From Drosophila persimilis (Eukaryota > Arthropoda > Insecta > Diptera > Drosophilidae): 64,000 nt of DNA. Numbering within the stretch: position 1 is the first letter of the stretch; each line of letters starts with the position of its first letter. The notes below the pieces were generated by a model, which was not told the DNA's origin, ran no database searches, and was given only the letters and a program-made list of their open reading frames with translations. Both the position numbers and the translations under genes were made by a program. This document shows, piece after piece, positions 14,760 to 26,070 of the stretch. The stretch is from positions 8,742,001 through 8,806,000 of the forward strand of contig NW_020825288.1 of assembly GCF_003286085.1 (NCBI RefSeq), written 5' to 3'.

Positions 14760-15305
14760 GACTTTTATATGTAGCGTCTTGTATGATGAAAAACCGAACT
14801 TAGCCCACTAAGGCCCCCTTTATTGAAACAGTTCAATTGCTTGAGGTAACTGGCGGAAAATGTTAACGATTCTAAATTCTTCTTGTAGATTCATGACATA
14901 TTTCGTATGAACTTAAAAAAACTGCGCTAAAATGATTTAATTTTCATTATTTTCGGTGGAATATACCCCCTTGGCTTGTAATGGGTTAATTGTTCTCCGT
15001 CAAGGATTGGAAACCATATTGCTCAATTTTGATGTTCCGTTGAATAATTCTGGCTAACTGAAGCCCTTAGTTCTACCCACATAGTTTGAGGCCATTGATG
15101 AATAAACTTTATAAAAGATTTGCTAGTTTTTAGTCCTTGTTTTTATTGATTGTTCAGCAAAAAAACCGTCGGTAACAGTCGTTGCTGGTATTTGAAGATA
15201 TGTTGCGTGAAAGCCGTAGTATATAGTATATATAGTATATATATTATTTGTATACCCTATTTCGTTAATTTAATATGAAGATTATATGTAATTAAAGACC
15301 TTTTC
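14760..15305. repeat. Dispersed AT-rich intergenic repeat, copy A
   Basis: Bases ~14763-15075 share long blocks with ~25540-25720 (inverted) and ~40320-40620 (direct). Shared blocks include tagcgtctYgtatgatgaa, ctgcgctaRaatgat, attttcattaYttcggtg and tctccgtcaaggattggaaa. A second block, 15250-15304 (taccctatttcgttaattt, then ataatcttcata read in reverse), recurs inverted at 54148-54206. No coding capacity is seen. The family is not identified; an old non-autonomous DNA element or Helitron-type repeat is possible. Confidence 0.6.
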
Positions 15306-16212
15306 TGCAGTAGAAGTTATCGATTACTGAGTTATCGAAATGGCCGTGCAAGCTGTTTTTGACATTCCTTTTTGGCCTCACCTTCTTCGCATGCACACCA
15401 ACACCAACACTTTCGCGAATGCGTTATTTTTTAATGATTCTTGCAATCATTCAACGTTTGCGTGAGTTGTCAAGCATACACAATATCAGAGGATATCTAA
15501 ATTTAAATATTGTATCTCCAGTACCCAGTTGATTGCATGCGCCACGGCAGCAGCAACCGCGAAACCCCTCAACGACGATCGCACACAGCGCAATAGGCCC
15601 CGCACACTCGAAACTTGGGGCGAGCGAAGAAACCCAATCGGCAGACACCGCAGAGCAACATTTCGTCGATGCTAGTCGTGTCGAGTTGTGCGTGGAGGTG
15701 GAGCAACAGCAGCAGCAGCCGCAGTGTCAATTAATAGTTTTGCGTATTCCCATTCATACATCATACATCATACATCACCACACCACCCACTCCCCTCGCA
15801 CTTGCGGAGTCCGTGTTATACAACAAAATTGACCAGTGCCTCTCGACTACGCCGGCAAATACCAATCGTTAATGTTGTCCTTAGGGCCAGAGGTTCAACA
15901 AGACCAAAAATCGGAATCTAATCAATCCCCGCCCTCTTGTGCGTGCGTTCGAAATAATTAACTGTGCGTGGTGTAATCGTAATCCCTTATCAGCTGCTCG
16001 GTGCGAAAGTTTGGCCGCAAGACAAACGGGCAGAGAAAGCATACAGCCAAAGCAAAAGAAACGCCAATAACAAGCGGTGTGTGAGTCTCCTCGGTTTCGC
16101 TTGCACTTGCCACTGGACAGAACAGAACTGGTTGGAGATTGCGGATTGGAGCATCAAAGCGTTCGTAACAGAAGAACCCATTGCAAGGGCAGCCACAGAC
16201 ACAGCCACAGCC
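15306..16212 (+). other. Upstream region and 5' UTR of mitoferrin
   Basis: This is non-coding sequence before the mitoferrin start, with CAG/CA-rich patches around 15700-15800. Promoter elements are not clear. The small open frames here have no coding-like composition. Confidence 0.4.
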
Positions 16213-19200
16213 ATGAATATCGACGACTATGAGAGTTTGCCGACGACCAGTGTCGGCATAAATATGACGGCGGGCGCCATCGCTGGCGTTCTGGAGCATG
16301 TGGTCATGTATCCGCTGGACTCTGTTAAGGTGAGAGACTTTTCCGCGGAAGAGGAGCAGGGTATCCACTGCCTGAAATCGGGGCATGCCACCACATAACC
16401 TCACAAATGCGTGTACACAATCGAAATATTTGTATATGTCCGTCTGTGCCAATGCTCGGGCATAATCGTGATGTAATTCCTTGGCTCTCGAAGACTATTG
16501 CGGGTGGTATTTGCCCTGTAGCTGTGGCGCTCATAACTCAGCTGGTTTGTGCGTTTATCAGAGCACGTTCTGTGGGTTTACGCTTTGGCCGATAAGATTA
16601 GCCCCCCACCACTCCATGCCCGAGATTTGCTATGTGCTCTGTCCTGATAGCTTGATCGGCATTATCGTATGAGCTCCCCGTCCGTGCCCTATGCAATTCC
16701 GATGTCAAGACATTTGCATATAATGTACATATGCTATAGAAAATGCACATATGTACATCATCCGCAAGGCATGGCAAGGCCTGCCTCTGCCCCGCCGATA
16801 ATTAGATTCCATTGCAGGCTACTATATACAACAATTTTTCACGCAATTCGGTTCGAGCAGAGATATTGATTTTCTGTACTGGCCATATGTGTCCGTCAAT
16901 CGGACTCCCCGAAGCTCCTAAGAATTCTGCTGTCGTGACAGGCAATACTGGTGCCAAAAGTAAAGCCCAAGTAAAGTCGGGATTCCCGGCGTTGTGCCTG
17001 ACGAACTGATTTCATTGAGTTACGAAATCAAGAGCAGCAGCAACAGCACCACCAGCAGAGCTCTACGTTTAATTGAACAACAATTGAAGCACTTTTATTC
17101 ACATTATTATTATTAGTTTTCGCATTGTTGCCGTCTCGCTGGTTGCTGTTTATAAATAATCTATCTGTAATGGTTTTTGCTTATCGGAGGCGCATGATGC
17201 ATTGAGAATGCCGGTCTACGCTCTCGGAATCGATGCTTTTTTTTATCAGCAGGCCCCCCTCCCCTTTTATGTAATCTCTGCCCCCGTGTTCAGTGCTCGT
17301 TCGGTGGCATTTTAATTATGATTTTACACAGTATTCCGATTGCCCCGCCCACACTCGAGAGACAAGAGCCACTCATTGGATGGGTTTTTCTTCACCTTGA
17401 GTGGCCGTCGTGTTATCACCCCTCAGACAGATGATACTAGTGGGGCCGCGTCCCCACTAAAACATGTAAACAATACAATGCAATGGAGTTATGTATTTGT
17501 TTTCCAGGAAATCTTATCTGATTCGCTCAAACCTCACGTCCCTGTAATTTACGTTATGTGGGATTCTGTGCTCTCCACTCCACACTCCCAGCCATCTATT
17601 ATATATGTGGTTCTAGCCTGATTTGATTTGCTGGCACACCTCTAGCATTATATAGTACGTATGTACGTATTCCACGATTTAAATATGGGGGGATCGACTG
17701 CTAAATGTTTGTGGCCTAGCTAATTCGTTTTCGTAGACAAAGCTCCCTATTAAAGCGTTATAGTGGCACAATTAAAAGTGTTTTCTCGGTTCTGAATCAC
17801 GATGAAATGCATATTTTATGTATGCGAACGAGTATCGTTCATCACCGCCTTTCAGTTGGGCAGTCTCCGGGGTATTACATGAGTAATAATGACATTGCAC
17901 AACAAGCTATAAAAAAGAAATTCTATTTGCTGAACCCTAGATTCTATACGTGTATAAACGTGATAGCTATTCCACGGGCTAATCGTTAATTATTCCTAAA
18001 AACGAGTTTATCAATAAATAACTTAATAAATAGGTAAACACGGGATCCCCATTTTTAAGGCACACTACAGTATTTCTTGTTTATTTACAGACGCGAATGC
18101 AGAGCCTGACATCAGCATCCAACATGAATATAATGTCAACCTTTCAGAATATGATCACACGTGAGGGTCTCTTGAGGTAAGCAGCACCAACGACTCACCT
18201 ACCCCCTTTGGAGGAAAAGTTTTTAAATGATTCGTTTGCAGACCCATTCGTGGGGCCAGTGCTGTTGTTGTGGGTGCAGGACCAGCGCATTCGCTCTACT
18301 TTGGTGCCTACGAGATGACCAAGGAAATGCTGACTAAATTCACATCACTAAACCACCTTAACTACGGTTAGGACTGCTCTATATAAACGATCGATGGATC
18401 CTCAATGAACTATGATCGCTAATGCTCTGCCGTTACAGTTATCTCCGGGGCAGTGGCCACTCTCATACACGACGCCATCTCCAATCCCACGGAGGTGATC
18501 AAGCAGCGAATGCAAATGTACAATTCACCCTATTCATCGGTCATCACGTGCATGCGGGATGTGTATCGGAAGGAGGGCTTCAAGGCCTTCTATCGATCCT
18601 ACAGCACCCAATTGGTCATGAATATACCATATCAGACGATACATTTTACCACATATGAGTTTATCCAGAATAAAGTGAGTACCTCTTAAGGATGCTGGAT
18701 ATACATATCTCGGAGAAGAATCCGTTTTAACCCGGCCACACCGTATTTATGTTGCAGCTCAATTTGGATCGCAGATACAATCCCCCAGTTCATATGGTGG
18801 CGGGTGGAGCGGCGGGTGCATGTGCAGCGGCCATAACGACACCCCTGGATGTGGTGAAAACGCTGCTAAACACACAGGAAACGGGTCTAACAAAAGGCAT
18901 GATCGAGGCCTGTCGCAAGGTATTTCATATACGTCTGAGCCGAAGGGACTTTCTGACTTTGTTTGACTTTCAGATCTACCATATGGCTGGGCCAATGGGT
19001 TTCTTCAAGGGAATGACTGCTCGCGTCTTGTATTCGATGCCAGCGACGGCCATCTGCTGGTCCACATACGAGTTCTTCAAGTTCTATTTGTGTGGCCTCG
19101 ACCGTGATCAATATAAATCGTCAATTACGGGCCGCTCCGAATTACAAGAGCCCCGCAAAACGGCCTATGTATTGCCGAAGAGCACAACCGATGAGGATCC

Positions 19201-19414
19201 GTCTTTGGCGACCGAATCTTTGGCCGTGGATACGGCTGCCGGCACGTTGAAGGATCCCGCTGTCCTGCATCCGACGCCGCCCACAGTCAATGCAGCCGGT
19301 GCCATCAAAACGGTCTGTGAACTGTCCACACGCACCGCTGCGCCCACCATAAATCTGCACACGAGGCACACGGAAGTGAAGAGCCCCTATGAGCGGGGCT
19401 TCTCCAGCACGTAG
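16213..19414 (+). CDS. mfrn: Mitoferrin, mitochondrial iron importer (SLC25A28/37 family)
   Basis: Six exons (16213-16329, 18091-18176, 18242-18366, 18439-18674, 18758-18919, 18974-19414) encode 388 aa. The three mitochondrial carrier repeats are visible, each with a P-x-D/E-x-x-K/R signature: [17 protein letters not shown] and TPLDVVK. The starts [20 protein letters not shown] and [19 protein letters not shown] are typical of mitoferrins, which carry ferrous iron across the inner membrane for haem and Fe-S cluster synthesis. The last exon adds a long Thr/Pro/Ala tail of about 100 residues beyond the carrier domain. The first intron is 1.76 kb and the others are short. The last intron (18920-18973) is 54 nt and contains no stop in frame. 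Confidence 0.96.
16330..18090 (+). other. First intron of mitoferrin
   Basis: This 1.76-kb intron is bounded by GTGAGA and a tttacag acceptor. I see no convincing exon or mobile element in it. It is long for this compact region and could carry regulatory elements. Confidence 0.5.
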
Positions 19415-20664
19415 ACTGTGCGCGAGGACGTGGCCGCAAGCGAGGCGGCCAGCGTTCGACACGTTTGCAGCGGCGACAGCTAAACACACATAAGCATAGC
19501 TATTAGTTGGCGGCGGGGAAAGGTGGCTGGAGGCGGCAGAGGTGCAGGACTCAGTCTGTTTTGTGGAGTTTGGCGTGGACACGGCGTTTGAAACGTCTGC
19601 CGCCCCCATTCCCTTCGGCCCTAGCCTCTGTATTGCCTCTGGCCTCGTTTTTTCCCCAGCTGTTTGTATGAATACTCTGCGAGGAGTCGGTGAGAGAGTG
19701 TTATCACTCCCATAGTCGGAGGTTAAATCGTAGTTGTTGTTCTGCACAAAAACTCTCGCTCTCACACTCCCCCCACAAAAACAAAAACACGCAAACACCC
19801 CCATCCCCACACCCTACAAAACACACACACACCCAAACAAAAACAAAGTTCATTTTTAGGCAAAAAGCAAAATATTCTTGTTAAAAAAACAAAGGTAAAA
19901 ATTAATGATTACGATTATGATGATAATAACTTGTATCTATGTTGCTCGGAATTGAGTGGAACCCTTGTGTAAAGTACTATTATATTACCATTACATTGTG
20001 TATTACAATATATATATGATTTACGATATATTTTTTTTAAACAAAAAACAAATTTCAAAGTATATATATACATATTATGCATATACTTGTTGATTTGATC
20101 GTTGTAAAGTAAGAGCAAAGCCAGAGCAAAAGAGCAACAAAAGCGCAAAAACGCAGGAAACAGAACAAAATAAACTGTTTCGCAAAAAAAGGCAGAAAAT
20201 TCAATGATTTGTAATCCAATTACACTTTCATCTTCAAACTGAGATGTTACAAAATATAGTATATACTTATAATAACGAGAGCCTGCAAACAACTATACAG
20301 CTCCCTCCTATTCCAGGCCCCCAGGAACCTACCCAACCAACCTTTGGGTACCACAGTACTGTAATGTAGTGGAGTAGAGTAGAGCCCCTGGCCCTCGCCC
20401 TGGCACTTGACTGACTGATTGACTTTACTGAAAGCCCCCAAACCGTATTCGCATACATAATATATATATCTGGTTCTAGCTTCTAGAATATCCAAAAAAT
20501 AGCCTCAGTCAAGTGCCAGCGGGTGTCGGGGGAAACAGCAACCCAGTCCCCAAAAAACAAAACACAAAACACACACAATAAATAAAACCATTATATTATT
20601 ACGTTCATTGTTATTTTTATTGTTTATATATAAATATATATGCATTACTATATATACATATATA
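19415..20664. other. 3' flank of mitoferrin, low-complexity
   Basis: This is A-rich and CA-rich sequence with long AAACAAAA and ATATAT stretches. It probably includes the mitoferrin 3' UTR. No coding frame is supported. Confidence 0.4.
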
Positions 20665-21231
20665 CAGTGCCGCTCAACCGAATAGGTTCCACAATTTTCA
20701 AAAGTAAAGTCGTTAAATCTTTTCAACCAACGTAACGATTACTTACCGAAACAGGAAAGTTTGCAGTCTCCACATGATTGGAAATGGGTGGCGGGATCCC
20801 ATTGGAACCAATCGGTGCAAGAATGCATCAAAATCAGACGATTCCAAAAGGAAAACATTCATTTTGTATTTTTAGTGCAGCAAAATATGGTACAAATATG
20901 AAAGGAAGAGCAGCCAGGCTTGTGATTAGAACTCCCTACCTCTTCCTACAGCAAAATCAGGGAAGAATTCGGTGTTAATGCGAGTTTGGGCAGCCTACAG
21001 CCCTTCGTTGACAGGTTATTTTTGTTAAATTTCCAAAAAATTAGCTTAAATATAAAAAGATATTTTAGGTTTTTGAAAAAGTGCATCGGTGACCGCAAAC
21101 TTTCTTATTTCTTTAACAATCAATAAATCATAAAAATAAAAATTTAGTTTATCAAAATCGGTAAGTTGGTTGAAGAGATATAGCGGTTCGACTTTTGAAA
21201 ATTGTGGAACCTATTCAGTTTCGAGGCACTG
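20665..21231. mobile_element. Non-autonomous Tc1/mariner-like element (567 bp)
   Basis: The element begins CAGTGCC and ends GGCACTG, flanked on both sides by TA, as expected for Tc1/mariner insertion. The terminal inverted repeats extend imperfectly for about 75 bases. Both ends share GAATAGGTTCCACAATTTTC after a short divergent stretch, and further in CTTCAACCAAC is matched. The interior has no transposase-length frame, so this is a MITE or an internally deleted copy. It lies between the convergent mitoferrin and Bod1 genes. Confidence 0.85.
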
Positions 21232-21506
21232 TATATGCATACATATGTATTTCTATAAATTTACTTATTCTTAAACTGTAAAGTGTAGGATTTAAAATTA
21301 CAATTTTATTGTTACCACAAATTCTAACAAAAACAGAAACAGATTCAAAAACTAATACAATTGAAAAATTGGAAATTTGCCCATTAAAACAGAATGAAAG
21401 AAACACAAACACTTGTGGAATTGTTTTTCTGTCAAATGCATTCAACAACAATTGCATTATTACTTTTTATTTTGTTTCCCACAACATTTTGATTTGTTTT
21501 TTTAAG

Positions 21507-24500
21507 CTAGAGGATTGAATCCAAGCCACGTCGGCGCGAGCGCTGCGACAGAACTGGACGGGGCTTGTAGAGATCATCGTTGGTGTATCGCTGCTGCTGG
21601 CAGAGCTTCTGGCTGAGTCGCTTGGCGGACACTCCTTCGTCTGTTGGATAAACAAAAGCACGCAAATTAATTGGGTGATATTCTCGGAAGCAATTTGGAG
21701 ACGGAAGGCAAACGGTTCGGCCACCCCAGAGCAGATCGAAAGACATGCGAGAGAGAAGTGCTTACCCACCACATGAAATATTGTTTATTTTGATAGGTCT
21801 TGACTTTAGACGGCCTCGGGGAGCAGTGCTACAACTGCTTGTACACATAATAATTTTTGAGCAATAAAATGTGCATGATCGGCATGTGGAAAGAAAGCAG
21901 AGGCAGAGGTAGAGATCACAAAATGTGGATGAGAGAGGATGAGAGGAGGTTTTGCTACTCGAAGGAGCATTAATCTATGATAAGTACGCACCAGACTCCT
22001 GCTTCTCTATTGCTTCGTTCTCCTTGGAATTGATGCTGCCGTCGGAGGGCGTGGGTGAGGCCTTCGGTTCGTTGCGACGCAACCTTTTCACGGGACTGCC
22101 TGAAGACGAGCTGCTGCTACTCGCGGTTATGTGCTGCGGCGGTGTCGTCTCGCGCATCTTTTCCTGCCTCTCGCCGCCGCCGTCCAACCTACGCTTTGAT
22201 TTCGTGCGCCTTAAATCACGCACATCCACCAACTGCTTGGGCATCTCATTACTTAAGTCGTTCAACAAAGTATCCCGCTCTTCGATCAGTCGATTGATGA
22301 GCTCCAGGCGTGCCTTAAACTCCTCGGTGTTCTGCTCAAAGTGTATGATATCCCCAGCCTCAGTTTCTGTTTCAGTTTCGTTATTTTGCTTGCTAGAATC
22401 TGCTGAAATCGGCTGCTTTTCAGCCAAAGAGTCGGGCTGGTTCTCCAAGCTGGTGGCCGTTGCCGCCTCTGATACCTTTTCAGCTATCTGGGAACCCTCC
22501 GAGTCTGTGGCCGGCTCCTCCATTTGTTTTAAATCAATTGAAATCTCATCGGCCTCTTTACACACTTCATCGACAGGCGAGTCCTTTGCCAGCTCTATAT
22601 CCAGCTGCTGTTCCTCTTCTTTGGCAGGCTCTGCTGGCGTCAACTCGGTTTCCATTGGCTCAGGCCGTGTCACATCTTCTGGTTCTTTTTCGACTTGATC
22701 CGCGTCCTTCTTTGGCTGAGAGCCAGAAGCGGGGGCACACAATTCAATGAAACTGGTGGTCGATTGCTGTAGAATATCACTGACATTGACTACGCTGCTG
22801 CACATGCTCAAAATGACAGCGCTATCGGTAGCACCATTGCTACCGCCATTTGTGTTGCCATTCGAGTTGTTGCCGTACTGGACAGGCGCATCAGTTTTTT
22901 CGTTAGCCGCACCAGGATCGGGTAGGGGCGTGGCGCCAGAGCTGAATGGCGGCTTGCCCTCATCGTTAGAGTCCGAGCTGCGGCGCTTCTGTAGCTTTGC
23001 CTTGATTTCGCCGTGATCATCCTGCACGACTGGGGGCGCTGCACTCGTGGAGTTTGTGGAAGATGTGGATTTGTTCCGATCACGGTCACGACCACGCTCG
23101 TGATCTCTCTTCTTTGATGAGGAGCCGCTGCTGCTACCGCTTTGATGGCTGCGATGGCTCTGGCTCTGGCTCTGGCCGTCTTTGCTTTTTTCTTTGTCCC
23201 GGTCTGAGCGGGACGAGGATGAGCTTGACTTGTGTTTCTTGTGTGAGGACGAGGTGTCGTGGCGTGACGAGGATGTGGAAGCTGAACGCTTCGACGACGA
23301 TGATTCGCGATGAGCCCTACTCGACGAGGTTGAAGAAGAGCTCTTGTCCTTCTGGGAGCTGCTGCTGCTGCTGCTCTTGTGCTTGGAGCTTGAGTGAGAG
23401 TGCGAGGATGAGTGCTTCGAGCTGGAGCTAGAGGAATGTTTACTCTGCGATTTATGGCGATTGCGATCAGCATCGCGATCCTTCAGCTCTCGGCTTTTGC
23501 GTCGCTGCTTATCATCCGAATTGCTCGAATGGTGACGTCTATCCCTCTCCTTGTCCTTATCTTTTGAGCTGCTCTTCGATTGTGATGATGCGGAAGTCTG
23601 CGTCTTTGTGGCGTCATCTTTGGTGGTTTCAACATCATCCGGGGGCGGCAGCTTCGCGGCCACATCTTCTTTCACTTCTTCTACTTCATGCGTGGCAGCG
23701 GCAAGTGACAGTGGCGATTCTTGTCTCTCGATTTCCGATCCATTCGACTCAGCCTGTGGGATTTTATCTATCTTGGGAGTGGTATCTTGGGCAACCGCTT
23801 CTGAGAATGATCCAATGCTGTTCTCAGGTGCCGGTGGTGGTGTAGGTGTCTCAGGCTCAGGTGCAGCGTTCTCTGGAGGAGATGTTGGCGCCTCAGATGC
23901 AGATTGGAGTGTTACAGGCTCAAGTGGAGTTGCTTCAGGTTCAGGTGGAGGGGCCTCCAGTTCAGGTGTTGCGGTCTTCGGTTCAGGTGGAGGCGCCTCA
24001 GGCTCAGGTGGAGGAGCCTCGGGTGCCGGAGGTGGCGTCTCTGGTGCCGGCGGTGGCGTTTCAGGAGCTGGCGGTGGTGGTGGTGGTGGCGTCTGAGGTG
24101 GTTGGGGCATTGAAAAAGCCTCAATTTTGGGTATAGCTGGCTGCTCCCGAGGTTCCAACGCAGGCACAGACAGAGGTTCGATGGAGATGTTACTGGCATC
24201 CTCAATATTGGCTTTCAACTCGGACATAATGGCGTCCTCAATGGATAAAGCTTGGGAGGCACCGTTCGTGTTCTCCGACACGGAATTCCTGCGTTCGGTG
24301 CCTACAATGTTTGGAAAATTGATTATACAAATGGAAAACTACATTATTGTATGCCTACCCTCGAATGTAATGGCGTCTTGCTTGATGTCAAAGTGCAAGG
24401 GCCGACTGCAGTGGTCCCTGCCACTGGCAGCATCATTGGAATTCTCGTTAAACTTTGGCATCTGCGCCTCCTCTGATATGTTAGCGGCCATGTTTGGGGT

Positions 24501-25378
24501 TAGTTCGACGCTATTGCTGGTGGGCGTTGGCTGCTGCCCATCCACAACCGACTCTGAGAAAGAGGCAATGGTGAGGCGACTATCACTGGATACCTGCGAC
24601 AGTTGCGAGGCCTGCGATGCACCATTCACCGAGTCCAAGGTGTTCAAGGAGCCATTGTTCAGATCCTCCTTGTTTGCAGTTGGCTTGTCTTCGCTCAGAG
24701 GCTCAAATGATGGCGAAGTGTCGTCATCATAGTTCCTATCATCCACACCCGGCGGCAGGTCATCATCTTTGCTGTCGTCCTTCCCATCGGATTGCACTGT
24801 GCCGCGGTCAGAGTCGGGGCTGATTTGTTCCAGATCTGTGGGCAGTAGACTGGCAGAGGTGGTCTCCACATTCAGCAGGCTGCTGCCGTTCATGTGGCCA
24901 GCATATGGCGGCAACGGCGGCGCTGGCAGCAGCGTCGGCCTTGGTGGCGGGGCAATGGTAGGTGGAGGCGGCGGTGTGATGCCTAGATACTTGTAAGCAA
25001 TGCTTTCGATCTTTGGCTCAAATATGGTGGCAACCTTCGGATTAACCACTTGGTCCACGATCTGATCCACTCCCTTTTCCAGGACATCGGAGCTGAAATG
25101 TTTACAGCGTTTAATTTAGCTTTTTCAGGCCTGATGGTGTTCCAAAATACTTACTCAAGCAAATGCTTGCGCAGTCTTTCCCGCAATTGGACCTTGTTTG
25201 TGTCTGGCGTCCAGCGTTGTTTGGCCAGAAAGTCGTTCACTGCCGTCTCCACCCGATTGCGTACGTTCTGATATGCGGGCTTGGTGTCCACATCGGCTAG
25301 ACAACAGTTGAAACGAAATTCGTCGAAAACGCCCTGCGATTTCACCTCCTCAATGAGGTTTTTTACAAAATCGTCCAT
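21507..25378 (-). CDS. Bod1: Bod1/BOD1L-like kinetochore/centrosome protein
   Basis: Four exons on the minus strand (25378-25155, 25092-24359, 24301-21992, 21640-21507) encode 1,133 aa. The first ~125 residues match the BOD1/FAM44 domain: an N-terminal helix ending GVFDEFRFNCCLADVDTKPA, then YQNVRNRVETAVNDFL, then GVDQIVDQVVNPK and FEPKIESIAYKYLG. BOD1 inhibits PP2A-B56 at kinetochores and is needed for chromosome biorientation; the longer BOD1L class protects replication forks. The rest is low-complexity: a proline-rich part with PPPEPEA repeats, a long Ser/Arg/Lys region (SSSSKHSSSHSHSSSKHK) and acidic stretches. A conserved-looking basic C-terminus (YTNDDLYKPRPVLSQRSRRR) ends it. A 351-nt intron precedes the last exon. 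Confidence 0.9.
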
Positions 25379-25894
25379 CGTCTATTGACATGCGCTGCGA
25401 GTTGTGGTCGAAAGGTGGGCGTACGAGCCTGCGAATCTAAAATCTGCTTTTAGTATTTTTATATTATTTCAGATTTACACTTTGTGATGATACAAATTTT
25501 TCTACTGATGCTTGTCGATTAAAATCAAAATGTTTTAAATCGGACTATCAAAATTGAGAAATATGGATTAGCCAACTAGCACCGAAATAATGAAAATTGT
25601 ATCATTTTAGCGCAGTTCAGGTGAAAGATATCAATGTTTTTCTTTTAAGGGGGCTTTAGAGGGCCAAGTTCGGGCTTTCATCATACGAGACGCTATATTG
25701 TTGTTGAGGAGCAAAAACAGCAATCGCCGTAGCAAGAAAACAAGTGAAGTATTCAAAATAAGCCAGTCAAGTAGAAAATAGATTATTTAATTGGATATAA
25801 TTATGTGGGCAGGGCTGAGAGTTATAGATAGTTGGTAATATTCCACGGAATATCAAAATCGTGGAATATAGATCTTGAATTCATCAGTTTTTAA
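25379..25894. repeat. Dispersed AT-rich intergenic repeat, copy C
   Basis: Bases ~25540-25720 are an inverted copy of the block at 14760-14960 and also match 40430-40500. The sequence then changes to the unit with atattccacggaatat (25839-25856) that also occurs in the 52.5-54.5 kb array and near 40590. The 25.4 kb side holds the Bod1 promoter. Confidence 0.6.
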
Positions 25895-25966
25895 AATGAG
25901 ACGGTATATTTTGGTATATTTCTGAGGGTCGGACGGTATATTTGCGATAAGTCCGCGGTCACACTG
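25895..25966 (+). promoter_or_regulatory. Mes-4 promoter module: GTATATTT array plus Motif 1
   Basis: Three copies of GGTATATTT are followed by GCGATAAG and then CGGTCACACTG at 25956-25966. The last is a match to Drosophila core promoter Motif 1 (YGGTCACACTR), bound by M1BP at housekeeping promoters. It lies 105 bases upstream of the Mes-4 start codon, so transcription probably begins just after it. The same order of elements occurs before BCAS2. Confidence 0.75.
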
Positions 25967-26070
25967 GGCCATGGTTGCATGCGATAGAAATTTTGGCGCA
26001 CGCGAAGCGCTGTTTTTCTTTCGATTTTGTGCTGGAATTTGGTTGTTAAGTATAGTAAATTAAACGAATA

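Noticed and set aside
14763..14769. TATAAAAG on the minus strand upstream of Gp93
   Set aside because: It lies in the dispersed repeat copy; the corresponding position in another copy lacks it, so a Gp93 TATA box is doubtful.
21952..22698. 248-aa Ser-rich frame opposite Bod1
   Set aside because: Reverse of Bod1 low-complexity sequence; no independent coding signal.
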